Shown here: piece after piece, positions 24,673 through 34,733 of the stretch | How positions within the stretch are numbered: position 1 is the first letter of the stretch | Layout of the letters: every line of letters starts with the position of its first letter | Notes under the pieces: model-generated | The model's database searches: none | What the model saw: only the letters and a program-made list of their open reading frames with translations | What the model was told of the DNA's origin: nothing | NCBI RefSeq assembly: GCF_016909015.1 | Contig: NZ_JAFBFA010000017.1 | Span: 1 to 64,000 of the forward strand | Reading direction: 5' to 3' | Source: Gracilibacillus alcaliphilus | Lineage (GTDB): Bacteria > Bacillota > Bacilli > Bacillales > Amphibacillaceae | DNA: 64,000 nucleotides | Made by a program: the position numbers and the translations under genes

Positions 24673-26123
24673 GTGAAAACATATTCTTGAATTTTATTGG
24701 CGGAGAATGGCAGAAATCCGTATCTGGTGATGTAGGGAAAAGTTATAATCCGGCAAATAAAAATGAAATAGTAGGCATTGTTCAAAAATCGACAAAAGAT
24801 GACTTGGACAGGGCAGTAGAACAGGCAAAAAGCGCGCAAAAGGCTTGGAGGAAATTGTCTGGGGCAGAGAGAGGCAATTATTTGTATCGTGCAGCAGCAA
24901 TATTAACAGACAATCTGGATGAGGTTGCCATGACGATGACGAAAGAAATGGGCAAATCCTTGCCTGAGGCAAAAGGAGAAACGAATCGGGGGATTGAAAT
25001 CCTGAAATATTATGCAGGAGAGGGTATGCGGGCTGATGGAGAGGTAATACCATCAACAGATGCCAGTGCATTAATGTTTAGCAAGCGAGTACCTATTGGT
25101 GTTGTCGGGGTCATTACACCATGGAATTTTCCAGTAGCCATTCCACTGTGGAAAATGGCGCCTGCTTTAATTTATGGTAATACCGTTGTATTAAAGCCGG
25201 CAACGGAAGGAGCAGTAACAGCTGCTAAAGTAATTGAATGTCTTGAAAAAGCAGGCTTTCCAGCAGGAGTTATTAATTTTGTATCTGGAAGTGGTTCCGT
25301 CATCGGTCAAGGTTTAGCTGAACATCCTGATGTTAATGCAGTTACTTTTACAGGTTCTAACGATGTTGGGAAGAGAATAGGAACGACAGTTGCAGAGCGC
25401 GGAGGGAAATATCAATTAGAAATGGGTGGGAAGAACCCAATCATTATTGCGGAAGATGCCGATATTGAAGCAGCCGTTGAAGCAACATTAAGTGGAGGAT
25501 TAAAGTCTACTGGTCAAAAATGTACTTGCAGCAGTCGGGTGATTGTCCAGTCTACTATTTACGATCAGTTTAAAGAACAATTAATTAAAAAGACAAGCGA
25601 AATTACAGTAGGTGATGGGATGGATGACTCTACTTGGATGGGACCTTGTGCAAGTGAAGAACAATTTAACACAGTCAAACATTATATTGCAAAAGGACAA
25701 GAAGAAGGAGCAGCATTAGTATTTGGCGGGAAGCAGCTAACAGAAGGTAAGTTGAAGAATGGTTACTATCTAGAGCCTGCTATTTTTGAGAATGTAACAA
25801 CGGATATGACCATTGCGCAAGAGGAAATATTTGGACCTGTTTTGGCTTTAATGAAAGTAGATACAGTGGAAGAGGCAATTGAGCTAGCTAATGATGTTGA
25901 TTTTGGCCTAAGTGCTTCCATTTTCACCAAAAACATTGATCATATACTGTCTTTCATCGATGATATGGAAGCGGGCTTAGTTCGGATCAATTCGGAAACT
26001 GCAGGTGTAGAATTGCAAGCACCATTTGGGGGAATGAAGGCTTCAAGTTCTTATTCAAGAGAACAAGGTCAGGCAGCAAAAGAGTTTTTTACAACAATCA
26101 AGACAGTATTTATTAAAGGATAA
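24669..26123 (+). CDS. 2-oxoglutarate semialdehyde dehydrogenase
   Basis: A 484-residue aldehyde dehydrogenase expected to oxidise 2,5-dioxopentanoate to 2-oxoglutarate with NAD(P)+. Rossmann and catalytic elements are visible: ITPWNFPVAIP (near residue 145), FTGSNDVGKRIG (near 226), LEMGGKNPIII with the general-base Glu (near 250) and STGQKCTCSS with the catalytic Cys (near 284), then EEIFGPVLAL. The closest type is B. subtilis YcbD (2-oxoglutarate semialdehyde dehydrogenase). Overlap with the FAH-family gene shows translational coupling, and the shared operator ties both to the xylonate dehydratase at 37.7 kb. Confidence 0.87.
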   Translation: MSENIFLNFIGGEWQKSVSGDVGKSYNPANKNEIVGIVQKSTKDDLDRAVEQAKSAQKAWRKLSGAERGNYLYRAAAILTDNLDEVAMTMTKEMGKSLPEAKGETNRGIEILKYYAGEGMRADGEVIPSTDASALMFSKRVPIGVVGVITPWNFPVAIPLWKMAPALIYGNTVVLKPATEGAVTAAKVIECLEKAGFPAGVINFVSGSGSVIGQGLAEHPDVNAVTFTGSNDVGKRIGTTVAERGGKYQLEMGGKNPIIIAEDADIEAAVEATLSGGLKSTGQKCTCSSRVIVQSTIYDQFKEQLIKKTSEITVGDGMDDSTWMGPCASEEQFNTVKHYIAKGQEEGAALVFGGKQLTEGKLKNGYYLEPAIFENVTTDMTIAQEEIFGPVLALMKVDTVEEAIELANDVDFGLSASIFTKNIDHILSFIDDMEAGLVRINSETAGVELQAPFGGMKASSSYSREQGQAAKEFFTTIKTVFIKG

Positions 26124-26505
26124 ATACAAGCGCATAAATAACTTCTTTAATAAATGATGGCTGTGTTTATTGAGGTTATATAAGGCACAAACGTAAATAG
26201 AAGTCAGCGATGTATATATGGAAGGTCAACCATTTACAATAAATAATGCGTCCAATCCATCAGCACCGATTTGGAGAGAACTTTCTAAAACAGCACAAAA
26301 TGATTACAATTACACAAAGAAAAGTATATGGAAGAAAAGCCTTACTGAATAGATTTTGGATCAGAAAATATAAAAAAATCAGGTATTATTCTCTTCAGAA
26401 AAAGGCTGTAATAGCTGAAATATACTTTTCTTTAGTTGTAAATCATTATATGATTATAATGATCAGATATGGATAGAAGTGTAGAGCAAAACAAGATGTT
26501 TAAAA
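26124..26505. other. Intergenic region before the two-component operon
   Basis: No gene or clear terminator was found in about 380 bp after the dehydrogenase. The AT-rich 76-codon frame here lacks a ribosome binding site. A cre box follows at 26506. Confidence 0.4.
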
Positions 26506-26520
26506 ATGTAAGCGTTTTCT
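26506..26520 (+). promoter_or_regulatory. CcpA cre box upstream of the sensor kinase
   Basis: ATGTAAGCGTTTTCT matches the consensus WTGNAARCGNWWWCA at 14 of 15 positions. It lies immediately before the AGGAGG of the sensor kinase, so bound CcpA would act as a roadblock, giving glucose repression of the whole sugar island. Confidence 0.7.
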
Positions 26521-26539
26521 TTTTGAGGAGGTGGAAACT

Positions 26540-28339
26540 ATGCGTTTATTTAAGTCTGATACCATTTGGAAAAGATTATTATACTTATACTTACCAATTT
26601 TGATTATGCCAGGTTTATTAATTTTGTATATTGCTAATCAAGTTTTAATACATGAAATGGACCAGGCTTCTAAGAAACAGGCTGTTCAAACGGTAGATGT
26701 TATCAATCGTCATTTAGAAATATATTTAGACGAATTAGAAAGAATTAGCCTTTTTCCTTATTTTCATCAAGAGGTCATGGCGATTTTAAAACGGGATACG
26801 GATTGGAGAACCGACGAGGAAAAATTCCAAGAGTATAAATTTTTTGAAGGTTTATTTAATAATATTATGCTGCATCCTAGAGAAGATTTATTAAATGTAT
26901 CGTTATATAGAAGTGATGGGCTTCACTATTTTAATACGAGAGTGTATGTGAGCTTGGATATAACCTATGATTGGGAGAAATCCTCTTGGTATGACCACAC
27001 AATAGCAGCAAACGGGGACATTGTTTATACCATTCCGAATGATTTAGATAAACGCTTTACCTCTTTTGATCATGATATATTTTATATTTCAAGACTGATT
27101 AAAGGAGAGAATGGTGAACCGCTTGGTGTCATCTTATTAGATGCCAATTTTCAAGGAATAGAAGATATATTAGAAGCAATTGGATTAGACACTAATGCGA
27201 ATGTTGTTTTAAGAGATGATCAAGGTTCAATTGTATTTATGCAGCATACCCAGAACAGAGAAGAGATAAAGCATGCATTAATAAAAGGAGAAAGTAATCT
27301 GGATTTAGAAGGTGAAAAACTCTTTATTGCCAGTAAAAAGTCAGATAAGACAAATTGGGAGATCGCTGTTGCCATTCCATCTGCTGAAATATCAAATTCA
27401 TTTGTTTTTATACGCACATTTGTCTATTACATGTTAGGTTTGTTTGTTTTTATTGTGATAGTGTTTACGCTTAGTTTCTCACGAAGTATTACAAACCCAA
27501 TCAGTACTCTCAGAAAAAAAGTAAAAATGGTAGAGAAAGGTGACTACGACGTCTCCTTAAATAACTCAGAGTATAAAGAAATAAATGAACTAGATCAAGC
27601 GTTTTATAATATGAGTTATAAAATCAAAGAGTTAATTCAGGAAGTTTACGTCTATGACATCAAACAAAAAGAAGCAGAGTTAAATAACTTAAAAATGCAA
27701 ATAAGGCCTCATTTTCTCTATAATACACTGGAAGCAATCAGATCTCTTGCTGATATACAGGATAATCAAGAAATAGCCGAGATGATTTCCAGTTTGGGAT
27801 CGATGTTGCGATACAGTGTGAAAAAACATGGGAAGTTTGTATCGATTGAAGAAGAATTGGACTACACAAAACAATATCTAACCATCCAAAAAATGATGTT
27901 ACATACCTCCTTTACTATCGGAATGCATATTGATGAAGAAATCTTAGACTGCAAAATAGTGCCTTTTACTTTTCAGCCTATTATAGAGAATGCTTTTCAA
28001 CATGGATTATACGGAAAAAGAGAAAATGGACTTATTAATATAGTAGGTGAAGCAAAAAATGATCTCATTATCTTTACTATATTTGATAATGGGGCAGGAA
28101 TATCAGCTGAAAAAATAGATGAATTAAATGCATTACTTGTAAAAAACAGTCTAGATGAACAGTCTAAAAATAATACAGGTATAGGTTTAACTAACGTCAA
28201 TCAAAGGTTGAAATTGATTTTTGGCATAGAATATGGATTATTTATTAATGAGTTGGAAACGGAGGGAACATCCATTGTCATTACTTTTCCAAAATTAAAA
28301 GATTCACAATGTGTCGACGGGGGTGAACCAGATGAGTAA
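26540..28339 (+). CDS. YesM-type sensor histidine kinase
   Basis: A 599-residue membrane kinase. TM1 is near residues 13-33, followed by a ~260-residue extracytoplasmic sensing region (Cache-like), TM2 near 290-312, then a HAMP linker. The LytS/YesM-type kinase core has the phospho-acceptor in QIRPHFLYNTLEAI (near residue 395), the N-box IENAFQHGLYG, and G-boxes FDNGAGI and TGIGLTNVNQRL. The ATG at 26540 follows AGGAGG. It overlaps the response regulator by 8 bp. Such pairs in Bacillaceae usually sense oligosaccharides and activate the neighbouring ABC importer. A cre box precedes it. Confidence 0.9.
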   Translation: MRLFKSDTIWKRLLYLYLPILIMPGLLILYIANQVLIHEMDQASKKQAVQTVDVINRHLEIYLDELERISLFPYFHQEVMAILKRDTDWRTDEEKFQEYKFFEGLFNNIMLHPREDLLNVSLYRSDGLHYFNTRVYVSLDITYDWEKSSWYDHTIAANGDIVYTIPNDLDKRFTSFDHDIFYISRLIKGENGEPLGVILLDANFQGIEDILEAIGLDTNANVVLRDDQGSIVFMQHTQNREEIKHALIKGESNLDLEGEKLFIASKKSDKTNWEIAVAIPSAEISNSFVFIRTFVYYMLGLFVFIVIVFTLSFSRSITNPISTLRKKVKMVEKGDYDVSLNNSEYKEINELDQAFYNMSYKIKELIQEVYVYDIKQKEAELNNLKMQIRPHFLYNTLEAIRSLADIQDNQEIAEMISSLGSMLRYSVKKHGKFVSIEEELDYTKQYLTIQKMMLHTSFTIGMHIDEEILDCKIVPFTFQPIIENAFQHGLYGKRENGLINIVGEAKNDLIIFTIFDNGAGISAEKIDELNALLVKNSLDEQSKNNTGIGLTNVNQRLKLIFGIEYGLFINELETEGTSIVITFPKLKDSQCVDGGEPDE

Positions 28340-29357
28340 ATATCTAATTGTGGATGATGAGCCTCTCATTTGCAAAGGAATAGAAAAAATGGTTTCACGA
28401 GTAGTTCCAGAATGGACAATGTGTGGAATAGCATGGAATGGACAGGAAGGGATACAAAAGGTTTTGGAATATCGGCCAGATTTAATTATTTCAGATATTA
28501 GAATGCCGATCATGGATGGTTTAACCATGTCACAAAAAATGATTGATCAGGCTATTTCTATACCAGTCGTTTTTTTAAGTGGGCATGATGAATTCAGTTA
28601 TATTCAGCAGGCTATCGAAAATCAGGCATTTGATTATATACTCAAGCCGATAAAAGAAAAAGACATGAAAAAAGTGTTTGATAGATATAATAAGGAATTT
28701 AACTTGCAAAAAAAGGTAGATCAGCATGCCGTTATAGAAATACAGAATTATGAATACTTTTTGAAGACTGTTATCGAATCAAAACAATTTACCAAGTTAG
28801 AAAACTTAGATACATGGTTTGAAACATTGACAGAATTTATTTCCCTGCGTTCGTTTGTGGACATTACCAATAATTCATTAAATAATTGTTTGATTCGATA
28901 TAATATTTTGACGATACCATATAAACCGTATATAAACAGTACCAATACGGCTGCGGTTATCAACGAACTAAGAATTCATTGGATCCAGCAAATCGGTGAA
29001 GCTTTAAATTTGGTTATGGTTAGGGAGGATTATATTATTGAAAAGGTAAAAACTTATATTTTGAATAATTTAGAAAAAGATATTTCTTTATCCTATCTAG
29101 CTGAATTGGTACATTTAAATGCCTCGTATTTAAGTGAGTACTTCAAAAAGAACACCGGAGAAAATTATAAACAATATGTCTTAAAGAAAAGGATGGAAAA
29201 AGCCGTCCTATTATTAAAAGACCCTGATATGCGAGTATATGATATTGCTCAGGAAGTTGGATATCACGATGCTAAACACTTTAGCAAAGTATTTCAAAGA
29301 TATCTAGGAATGACCCCGACAGAGTATAGGTTAGATATCAAAGATTCATTTCAGTAG
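28332..29357 (+). CDS. YesN-type response regulator with AraC DNA-binding domain
   Basis: A 341-residue regulator: receiver domain at residues 1-120 (VDDEPLICKG, phospho-Asp in LIISDIRMPIMDG, FLSGHDEF, YILKPIKEKD), a middle linker, and two AraC-type helix-turn-helix units at about 240-335 (ISLSYLAELVHLNASYLSEYFK, MRVYDIAQEVGYHDAKHFSKVFQ). It is the partner of the overlapping kinase and the likely activator of the transporter genes that start at 29640. The ATG at 28332 follows GGGGGTGA; an upstream GTG at 28311 would add a non-family leader. Confidence 0.9.
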   Translation: MSKYLIVDDEPLICKGIEKMVSRVVPEWTMCGIAWNGQEGIQKVLEYRPDLIISDIRMPIMDGLTMSQKMIDQAISIPVVFLSGHDEFSYIQQAIENQAFDYILKPIKEKDMKKVFDRYNKEFNLQKKVDQHAVIEIQNYEYFLKTVIESKQFTKLENLDTWFETLTEFISLRSFVDITNNSLNNCLIRYNILTIPYKPYINSTNTAAVINELRIHWIQQIGEALNLVMVREDYIIEKVKTYILNNLEKDISLSYLAELVHLNASYLSEYFKKNTGENYKQYVLKKRMEKAVLLLKDPDMRVYDIAQEVGYHDAKHFSKVFQRYLGMTPTEYRLDIKDSFQ

Positions 29358-29413
29358 TGGCAGTTTTAAAAAAGGAAAAACATTGATAAATCATTTTATT
29401 TTCAGTAGAAAAT

Positions 29414-29450
29414 GGGGGACAGTTCTTTAAACGTTCTGTCCCCCTCTTTT
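29414..29450 (+). terminator. Terminator after the response regulator
   Basis: A perfect 9-bp GC-rich stem GGGGGACAG/CTGTCCCCC with a 13-nt loop is followed by TCTTTT. The ABC transporter genes therefore need their own promoter. Confidence 0.88.
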
Positions 29451-29581
29451 GTTACATCATGATAAGGCAAGTGTATGGTTTTACATCACATCAATAATAA
29501 TTATCGACTCGTTTCTGAGTGAATCAGGAATGATCATAAAGTTCCGAAGATTACCCTACCCTATCTAAAAAACATCCCATT

Positions 29582-29608
29582 TTGGATCCATGCCAGTGTT
29601 GCTATAAT
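29582..29608 (+). promoter_or_regulatory. Candidate promoter of the ABC transporter operon
   Basis: TATAAT (29603-29608) is preceded by TTGGAT (29582-29587) at only 15 bp, or TTTTGG at 17 bp. The poor -35 is consistent with a promoter that depends on an AraC-type activator. Confidence 0.4.
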
Positions 29609-29639
29609 TTAGAGGAATACAATAAGAGGAGGAAAGACA

Positions 29640-30980
29640 ATGTTGAAAAAAGGAAGAAAAGAGCTACTTTTTATTTTATTATTCTTGGTAAGCGCTTTCT
29701 TATTTGCGTGCAGTCAAGGGGAGGAGGGCACGCAAACATCATCTGGCAGTGATAATGAAAATCGTTCAAATGATGAACCGATTGAAATAAGAGTTGCCAC
29801 TTGGCAGACAGAAGACTCTTCAACTAAGTTATTTAACATTGCCAAAGAAAACTTCGAAGCAGAACACGATAATGTGACAATTACGATTGAAGCTGCCCCT
29901 TATGAAAATTACATGACTAAATTACAAACAGAGCTTGCGGCAGGCAATACCCCAGATATTATTCAAGTAGGGGAACAAAATTTTCAGCGTTATATTGAAA
30001 AAGATATTATTCAAGACTTGACTCCTTTAGCAGAAGGAACATTTGACTTTAACAGTGAGATTATCCCAAATGTTCAGGAATTAATGCAAATAGATGGCAA
30101 AAACCCCGTCATGTCCGTAGGAGCAGCCACAATAGGCATATATTATAATAAAAAGCTGTTTGATGAAGCAGGGGTGCCGTATCCTGAAGATGATTGGACT
30201 TGGGAAGAGTTTGTGGAAATAGCTAAACAATTAACCATTAAAGATGGAGAAAAATATATACAATACGGCGCAAATTTGAATTTGGGCAAGGATTGGGTGG
30301 AACCTTTTGTAGTGAGTAATGGTGGCAGTTATTTATCAGAAGATGGCTCCACTTCGGTAGACCATTTAAATAGTGAAGCGACAGTTGAGGCTTTCCAAAA
30401 AATATCTGACTTATACAATGTACATCAAGTTGCTCCAAATCCTGCAGAATTGGTAGCGCTTAAAGGGATAGATTTATTTGCAACAGGTCAGGTTGCGATG
30501 AATATAAATGGGAATTGGGCTCAAGCCGATTTGCGGAATAACCCTGATATTGAATTTGGTGTAGTAGGGCTGCCTTCAATGTCTGATGGAGAACAGACTT
30601 CGTTAATGTATACTTCTGGTTTTGGTATTTCTACTCAATCCGATTATTCAGATGTAGCATGGGAATTCTTATATGAATTAACTGGACCGAATACGGAAGC
30701 AGGAAAATTGTGGGCTAATGCGAATCTGGCCGTTACAAATGAATTGTTAGAAACCAGTGCACAAGCGGAAGATGAATATTTAAGTGTTTTTGTAGATCAA
30801 TTAGATAATGCCGTTAATAGTGCCTATTATATCAACAGCTATTGGGGAGCTACTGGAGATAAGCTGTTGGATCCTGTCATTCAAGAGATTCTATTAGATG
30901 ATTCGATAGATATGAAGCAAAGACTGACAGACCTTACGGCACAGATTGACAGAGAGCTGCAGCAAGCGGCAGAAGAATAA
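29640..30980 (+). CDS. ABC transporter sugar-binding lipoprotein
   Basis: A 446-residue extracellular solute-binding protein (family 1). The signal peptide ends in the lipobox LFAC with the lipidated Cys near residue 24, followed by an acidic Ser/Asn-rich linker. The core shows the usual ABC sugar-binder motifs YENYMTKLQTELAAGNTPDI (near 98), YYNKKLFDEAGVPYPEDDWTWEEF (near 168) and the Trp-rich C-terminal half. The ATG follows AGAGGAGGAAAG. It is followed by two permease genes, so it is the binding subunit of the importer. The substrate is unknown; the island's glycosidase and oxidoreductase suggest a glycoside or oligosaccharide. Confidence 0.9.
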   Translation: MLKKGRKELLFILLFLVSAFLFACSQGEEGTQTSSGSDNENRSNDEPIEIRVATWQTEDSSTKLFNIAKENFEAEHDNVTITIEAAPYENYMTKLQTELAAGNTPDIIQVGEQNFQRYIEKDIIQDLTPLAEGTFDFNSEIIPNVQELMQIDGKNPVMSVGAATIGIYYNKKLFDEAGVPYPEDDWTWEEFVEIAKQLTIKDGEKYIQYGANLNLGKDWVEPFVVSNGGSYLSEDGSTSVDHLNSEATVEAFQKISDLYNVHQVAPNPAELVALKGIDLFATGQVAMNINGNWAQADLRNNPDIEFGVVGLPSMSDGEQTSLMYTSGFGISTQSDYSDVAWEFLYELTGPNTEAGKLWANANLAVTNELLETSAQAEDEYLSVFVDQLDNAVNSAYYINSYWGATGDKLLDPVIQEILLDDSIDMKQRLTDLTAQIDRELQQAAEE

Positions 30981-31028
30981 CAACGGGAGGATTATTCCTT
31001 CCTCACTGTACAAAAGGGAGGTTATCAC

Positions 31029-31931
31029 TTGAATCAAATATTTCGATTAAATAATAGAAAAAAAGAAACGCTGACATTCTATTTACTGATTACACCTTGG
31101 TTAATAGGGGCAGCTGCATTTATGTTAGGCCCGATTATAGCGTCTTTAGTTCTCAGCTTTTTTGAGTGGGATTTAATTTCACCTGCTAAGTTTATTGGAT
31201 TGCGAAATTTTGAAGAGATGTTTGCAATAGATCCATTATTTTGGCAGTCGCTTAAAGTAACCGTTATCTATGTTTTGTTTAGAGTGCCTCTATCTCTTAT
31301 TGCAGCTTTATTTTTAGCATTGATGATGAATCAAAAAATTCCCGGCATAGGTGTCTTCAGAACCATTTATTATTTGCCAAGTGTAATCAGTGGGGTAGCG
31401 GTTTCGATGATGTGGATTTGGATTTTTAATCCGAATTTCGGATTAATGAATGGAGTGCTCCATTTCTTTGGTCTCCCAGAACCAGGCTGGTTTTCCGATC
31501 CACAATGGGCTTTACCTACTATGATTTTAATTTCTTTATACTCTGTTGGTTCAACGGCTATTATTTTTCTGGCTGGATTAAAAGCGATTCCTGATGTGCT
31601 GTATGAAGCAGCAGAATTAGATGGTGCCTCTAAGATCCAGCAATTATTTAAAATCACGATTCCACAATTAACGCCTTCTATATTATTTAACGTGATAATG
31701 CTGACAATTACCTCATTTCAAATTTTTACGGAAGGTTTAATCATTACAGGCGGCGGCCCGGCAAATGCAACATTATTTTTTAATTTATATCTATATGAAA
31801 ATGCATTCTCATATGGTCGTTTAGGTTATGCAAGTGCTCTGGCCTGGGTTTTATTTGCATTAACATTTATTTGTGCATTTATTGTATTTAAGTCTTCTAA
31901 TAGATGGGTGTATTACGAAGGAGGAGAATAA
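31029..31931 (+). CDS. ABC sugar transporter permease 1 (MalF type)
   Basis: A 300-residue inner-membrane permease with six hydrophobic segments. The EAA loop that contacts the ATPase is YEAAELDGASKIQQLFKITIP (near residues 195-215), with the conserved G at the usual place. A TTG start follows GGGAGG. It lies between the binding protein and the second permease. No ATPase gene is present in the island, so the complex probably uses a shared MsmX-type ATPase encoded elsewhere. Confidence 0.9.
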   Translation: MNQIFRLNNRKKETLTFYLLITPWLIGAAAFMLGPIIASLVLSFFEWDLISPAKFIGLRNFEEMFAIDPLFWQSLKVTVIYVLFRVPLSLIAALFLALMMNQKIPGIGVFRTIYYLPSVISGVAVSMMWIWIFNPNFGLMNGVLHFFGLPEPGWFSDPQWALPTMILISLYSVGSTAIIFLAGLKAIPDVLYEAAELDGASKIQQLFKITIPQLTPSILFNVIMLTITSFQIFTEGLIITGGGPANATLFFNLYLYENAFSYGRLGYASALAWVLFALTFICAFIVFKSSNRWVYYEGGE

Positions 31932-31933
31932 GC

Positions 31934-32812
31934 ATGGCAGAACATACAATCAACCGACAGTCATCAGCTTTAACAAAGTTTCATAAGCGCAAACGATTTA
32001 CGCCTTTACAAGTTATTGGTTTCTTACTGCTGTGTTTCTTTTCTGTATTGCTTATTTTTCCATTGTTATGGATGCTTTCCACATCTTTAAAAGCACCCCA
32101 TGAAGTAATGAGTCTAGATATCAAATTTATCCCTAATACGATTCAATGGAATAACTATCTGGAGGTTTTTCAGCAATATCCTGTATTACGTTATATTTGG
32201 AATACACTGTTTATTACTACCATGTGTATTGTTGGTAAATTGTTATCTTGTACATTAGTAGCCTATGGATTTGCAAAGTATAATGCGCCCGGTAAAAACA
32301 TACTCTTTATGGTGCTTCTATCTACGATGATGATTCCTTGGGCAGTAACCATGGTACCATTATTTATCATTTTCAAAGAAATAGGCTGGTATAACACGTT
32401 AATGCCTTTATGGGTACCTTCCTTTTTTGGAGACGCCTTTTCCATCTTTTTATTACGACAGTTTATCATGGGTGTACCAAAAGAATTAGAAGAAGCGGCA
32501 AAAATGGATGGTGCAAATGTTTTGCGTACATTATGGAGTGTAGTAGTGCCAAACATCAAACCAGCATTAACTGTAGTAGCTATTTTCTCATTTTTCTACA
32601 CATGGAATGATTTTTTAGGACCATTAATTTTCCTGACAGATCCTCAATTAGCAACATTGCAACTAGGCATACAAGCACTGCGTACGCAGTTTAATGTGGA
32701 ATGGCATTATATGATGGCATTATCTGTTATTTCTATTATTCCTTGCTTAATTGTTTTCTTTATTGGTCAAAAGAAAATTGTAGAAGGTATTACCATGACA
32801 GGTATTAAATAG
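31934..32812 (+). CDS. ABC sugar transporter permease 2 (MalG type)
   Basis: A 292-residue permease with six hydrophobic segments and the EAA motif EEAAKMDGANVLRTLWSVVVP near residues 190-210. The C-terminus KIVEGITMTGIK is typical of MalG-type subunits. The ATG at 31934 lies 2 nt after the stop of the previous gene, whose last codons supply the AAGGAGGAGA ribosome binding site; an ATG at 31904 is out of context. It forms the channel together with the 31029 gene product. Confidence 0.9.
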   Translation: MAEHTINRQSSALTKFHKRKRFTPLQVIGFLLLCFFSVLLIFPLLWMLSTSLKAPHEVMSLDIKFIPNTIQWNNYLEVFQQYPVLRYIWNTLFITTMCIVGKLLSCTLVAYGFAKYNAPGKNILFMVLLSTMMIPWAVTMVPLFIIFKEIGWYNTLMPLWVPSFFGDAFSIFLLRQFIMGVPKELEEAAKMDGANVLRTLWSVVVPNIKPALTVVAIFSFFYTWNDFLGPLIFLTDPQLATLQLGIQALRTQFNVEWHYMMALSVISIIPCLIVFFIGQKKIVEGITMTGIK

Positions 32813-32823
32813 TGGAGGTAGAT

Positions 32824-33843
32824 ATGATGAAATTTGGTTTAGTAGGTTTAGGATGGCCTGGACAACAACATATACAAGCGATCGAAAATCATTCTGAAAT
32901 AATGGAACTAACAGCAGTTTGTGATGCTGATGAATCCAAATTAAATAATTGGAGTGGTACGTATCCTACATTTTCTAGTATTAACGATTTTTTTGCTAAT
33001 GGAGAAATGGATGCTGTGATTTTAGCTGTACCTCATCATTTGCATGAACCATTAGCTATCCAGGCGTTGAATAATGGCAAACATGTTCTAGTAGAAAAAC
33101 CTATGGCTCGGACTAGTCAAGAATGTTCCAACATGATAGAAGCTGCTGAAGCCAATAATCGAACACTTATGATTGCTCAAAATTGGCGTTACACCCCTTG
33201 GTGTATAGCTGCAAAAAAGATTATACAATCGGGTGAACTTGGCAAGATCCAAGCGGTTCGTACAGAATGGCTGCTTAATTTCCGAGATTCTTTTCCAAAA
33301 GGAAGTTGGATTTACAACGGAGAATTAGCTGGTGGAGGTGCTATTACTAGTTTAGCTATTCATAATGTAGATGCTTTGCGCTTTATTATAGGAGAGGTAA
33401 CAGAGATATTTACCCAAGCATTGTATACAGATGATTGGTCTACTAATAAGGCTGAGAATTGGGCGATGTGCCAGCTGAAGTTTAGGAATGGTGCTATTGG
33501 ACATTTGTTCACAGGATATACCCCATATAACCCCCCTGAACATGAGGTGTTATATGTGTATGGAGATCAAGGTACTCTGTTTTTTGGCGAATATCAGAAT
33601 GAGCGTGGTTTATGGATTTGCTCCGAGACAAGAAAAGACAAGGAGAAATATGAAAAAGTAGATAGTAATCAATATGCCAAAAAACTACATCAACATCCAC
33701 AAACCAATCAAATACTTCACTTTTATGAAAGTATTAAATCAGTGAAGAGACCTGAAACAGATGGGATAGAGGCAAGCAAAACGATTCGGCTTGTAGAAAT
33801 GATGTATGAATCTAGTAACAAACATAAAAATGTAAATGTCTAA
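32824..33843 (+). CDS. Gfo/Idh/MocA-family oxidoreductase
   Basis: A 339-residue NAD(P)-dependent dehydrogenase. The N-terminal Rossmann fold begins KFGLVGLGWPGQQH, and the family motif HVLVEKPMA is near residue 93, with the catalytic-type Lys. The C-terminal half contains GGGAITSLAIHNVDALRFI, carrying the conserved metal-free His/Asp pattern. Family members oxidise sugars or inositols, often at C3. The ATG lies behind GGAGGTAGAT just after the permease stop (the permease stop codon overlaps an upstream GTG), so it is in the operon. ATG 32827 is equally possible. The substrate is not known. Confidence 0.87.
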   Translation: MMKFGLVGLGWPGQQHIQAIENHSEIMELTAVCDADESKLNNWSGTYPTFSSINDFFANGEMDAVILAVPHHLHEPLAIQALNNGKHVLVEKPMARTSQECSNMIEAAEANNRTLMIAQNWRYTPWCIAAKKIIQSGELGKIQAVRTEWLLNFRDSFPKGSWIYNGELAGGGAITSLAIHNVDALRFIIGEVTEIFTQALYTDDWSTNKAENWAMCQLKFRNGAIGHLFTGYTPYNPPEHEVLYVYGDQGTLFFGEYQNERGLWICSETRKDKEKYEKVDSNQYAKKLHQHPQTNQILHFYESIKSVKRPETDGIEASKTIRLVEMMYESSNKHKNVNV

Positions 33844-33859
33844 AAAAGGGGAGAGGCTT

Positions 33860-34732
33860 ATGACCTTGCATTCGTCACATTGTGAAAACGCAGGACTATG
33901 GGAGGTGAAATATAATGATGAGACTTTACTAGAGTATGTGTTTAATGAACCAGAAGATATCAATCCAGCTTTTCGATTAGTGAAAACATTTAATGGTCAT
34001 CTAATCACACTTTATCGGCCTTGGGATCACCCGTGGCATCCTGGTTTATTCTTTTCATGGAAATATATAAACGGTTTTAATTTTTGGGAGGCTGCTTATC
34101 ACGGGGAGCAAAATAAAATAATATCGGAATATTTCACTCCAATTAACAAAGATATAGGTTTTGAACAAGGGTTAGTCTATATAGATCAAACAGGTAACAA
34201 ATTATTAAACGAACATCGAAAAATTCATATCGAAAAATCGAAGGACGGTTATTTTATTGATTGGGAAGCAGCGTTTCAACCGATTGAGCAAGATGTTATG
34301 CTGGATCGAACAAAAAATACAGTGAAAGCTCCATGGGGAGGATATGCCGGATTATCTTGCAGATTAAATCGGAATTTTTTAAATCCTGTTATTACAGCAG
34401 ATTTAGGTGAGTTTACGGCAGATGTTGCCTTTGCGAAGAAGTTTAAATGGTGTGATTATTCTGGTAAATTAGACGGCTTTACCAAAGATTTGTGGGCAGG
34501 TATCTGCTTAATCGAAAGTAATCAAAACATTAGATTTCCATCAAAGAAGTTAACTTATGATTATAAAGACATGCAATTTTTATCAGCAGCCATTTTATTT
34601 GACCAACCATTGAATTTACGAATGGGAGAGACGCTGCATCTAAATTATTCTCTGTTTATACATGACGGACAATGGAATCAACATTTTTCAGATCTATTCA
34701 ACAATAAGATAAATAGTACTGGAGGACGTTAA
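33860..34732 (+). CDS. DUF6807 (PmoA-type) protein
   Basis: A 290-residue cytoplasmic protein with the pattern of the DUF6807 family, also annotated as PmoA: LITLYRPWDHPWHPGLFFSW (near residue 57) and VKAPWGGYAGLSCRLNR (near residue 163). These proteins recur next to Gfo/Idh/MocA oxidoreductases and TIM-barrel isomerases in sugar loci, but their activity is not established; the fold is thought to be a beta-sandwich related to sugar mutarotases. I start at ATG 33860 behind GGGGAGAGG. It overlaps nothing and is 2 bp from the next gene. Confidence 0.75.
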   Translation: MTLHSSHCENAGLWEVKYNDETLLEYVFNEPEDINPAFRLVKTFNGHLITLYRPWDHPWHPGLFFSWKYINGFNFWEAAYHGEQNKIISEYFTPINKDIGFEQGLVYIDQTGNKLLNEHRKIHIEKSKDGYFIDWEAAFQPIEQDVMLDRTKNTVKAPWGGYAGLSCRLNRNFLNPVITADLGEFTADVAFAKKFKWCDYSGKLDGFTKDLWAGICLIESNQNIRFPSKKLTYDYKDMQFLSAAILFDQPLNLRMGETLHLNYSLFIHDGQWNQHFSDLFNNKINSTGGR

Positions 34733-34733
34733 T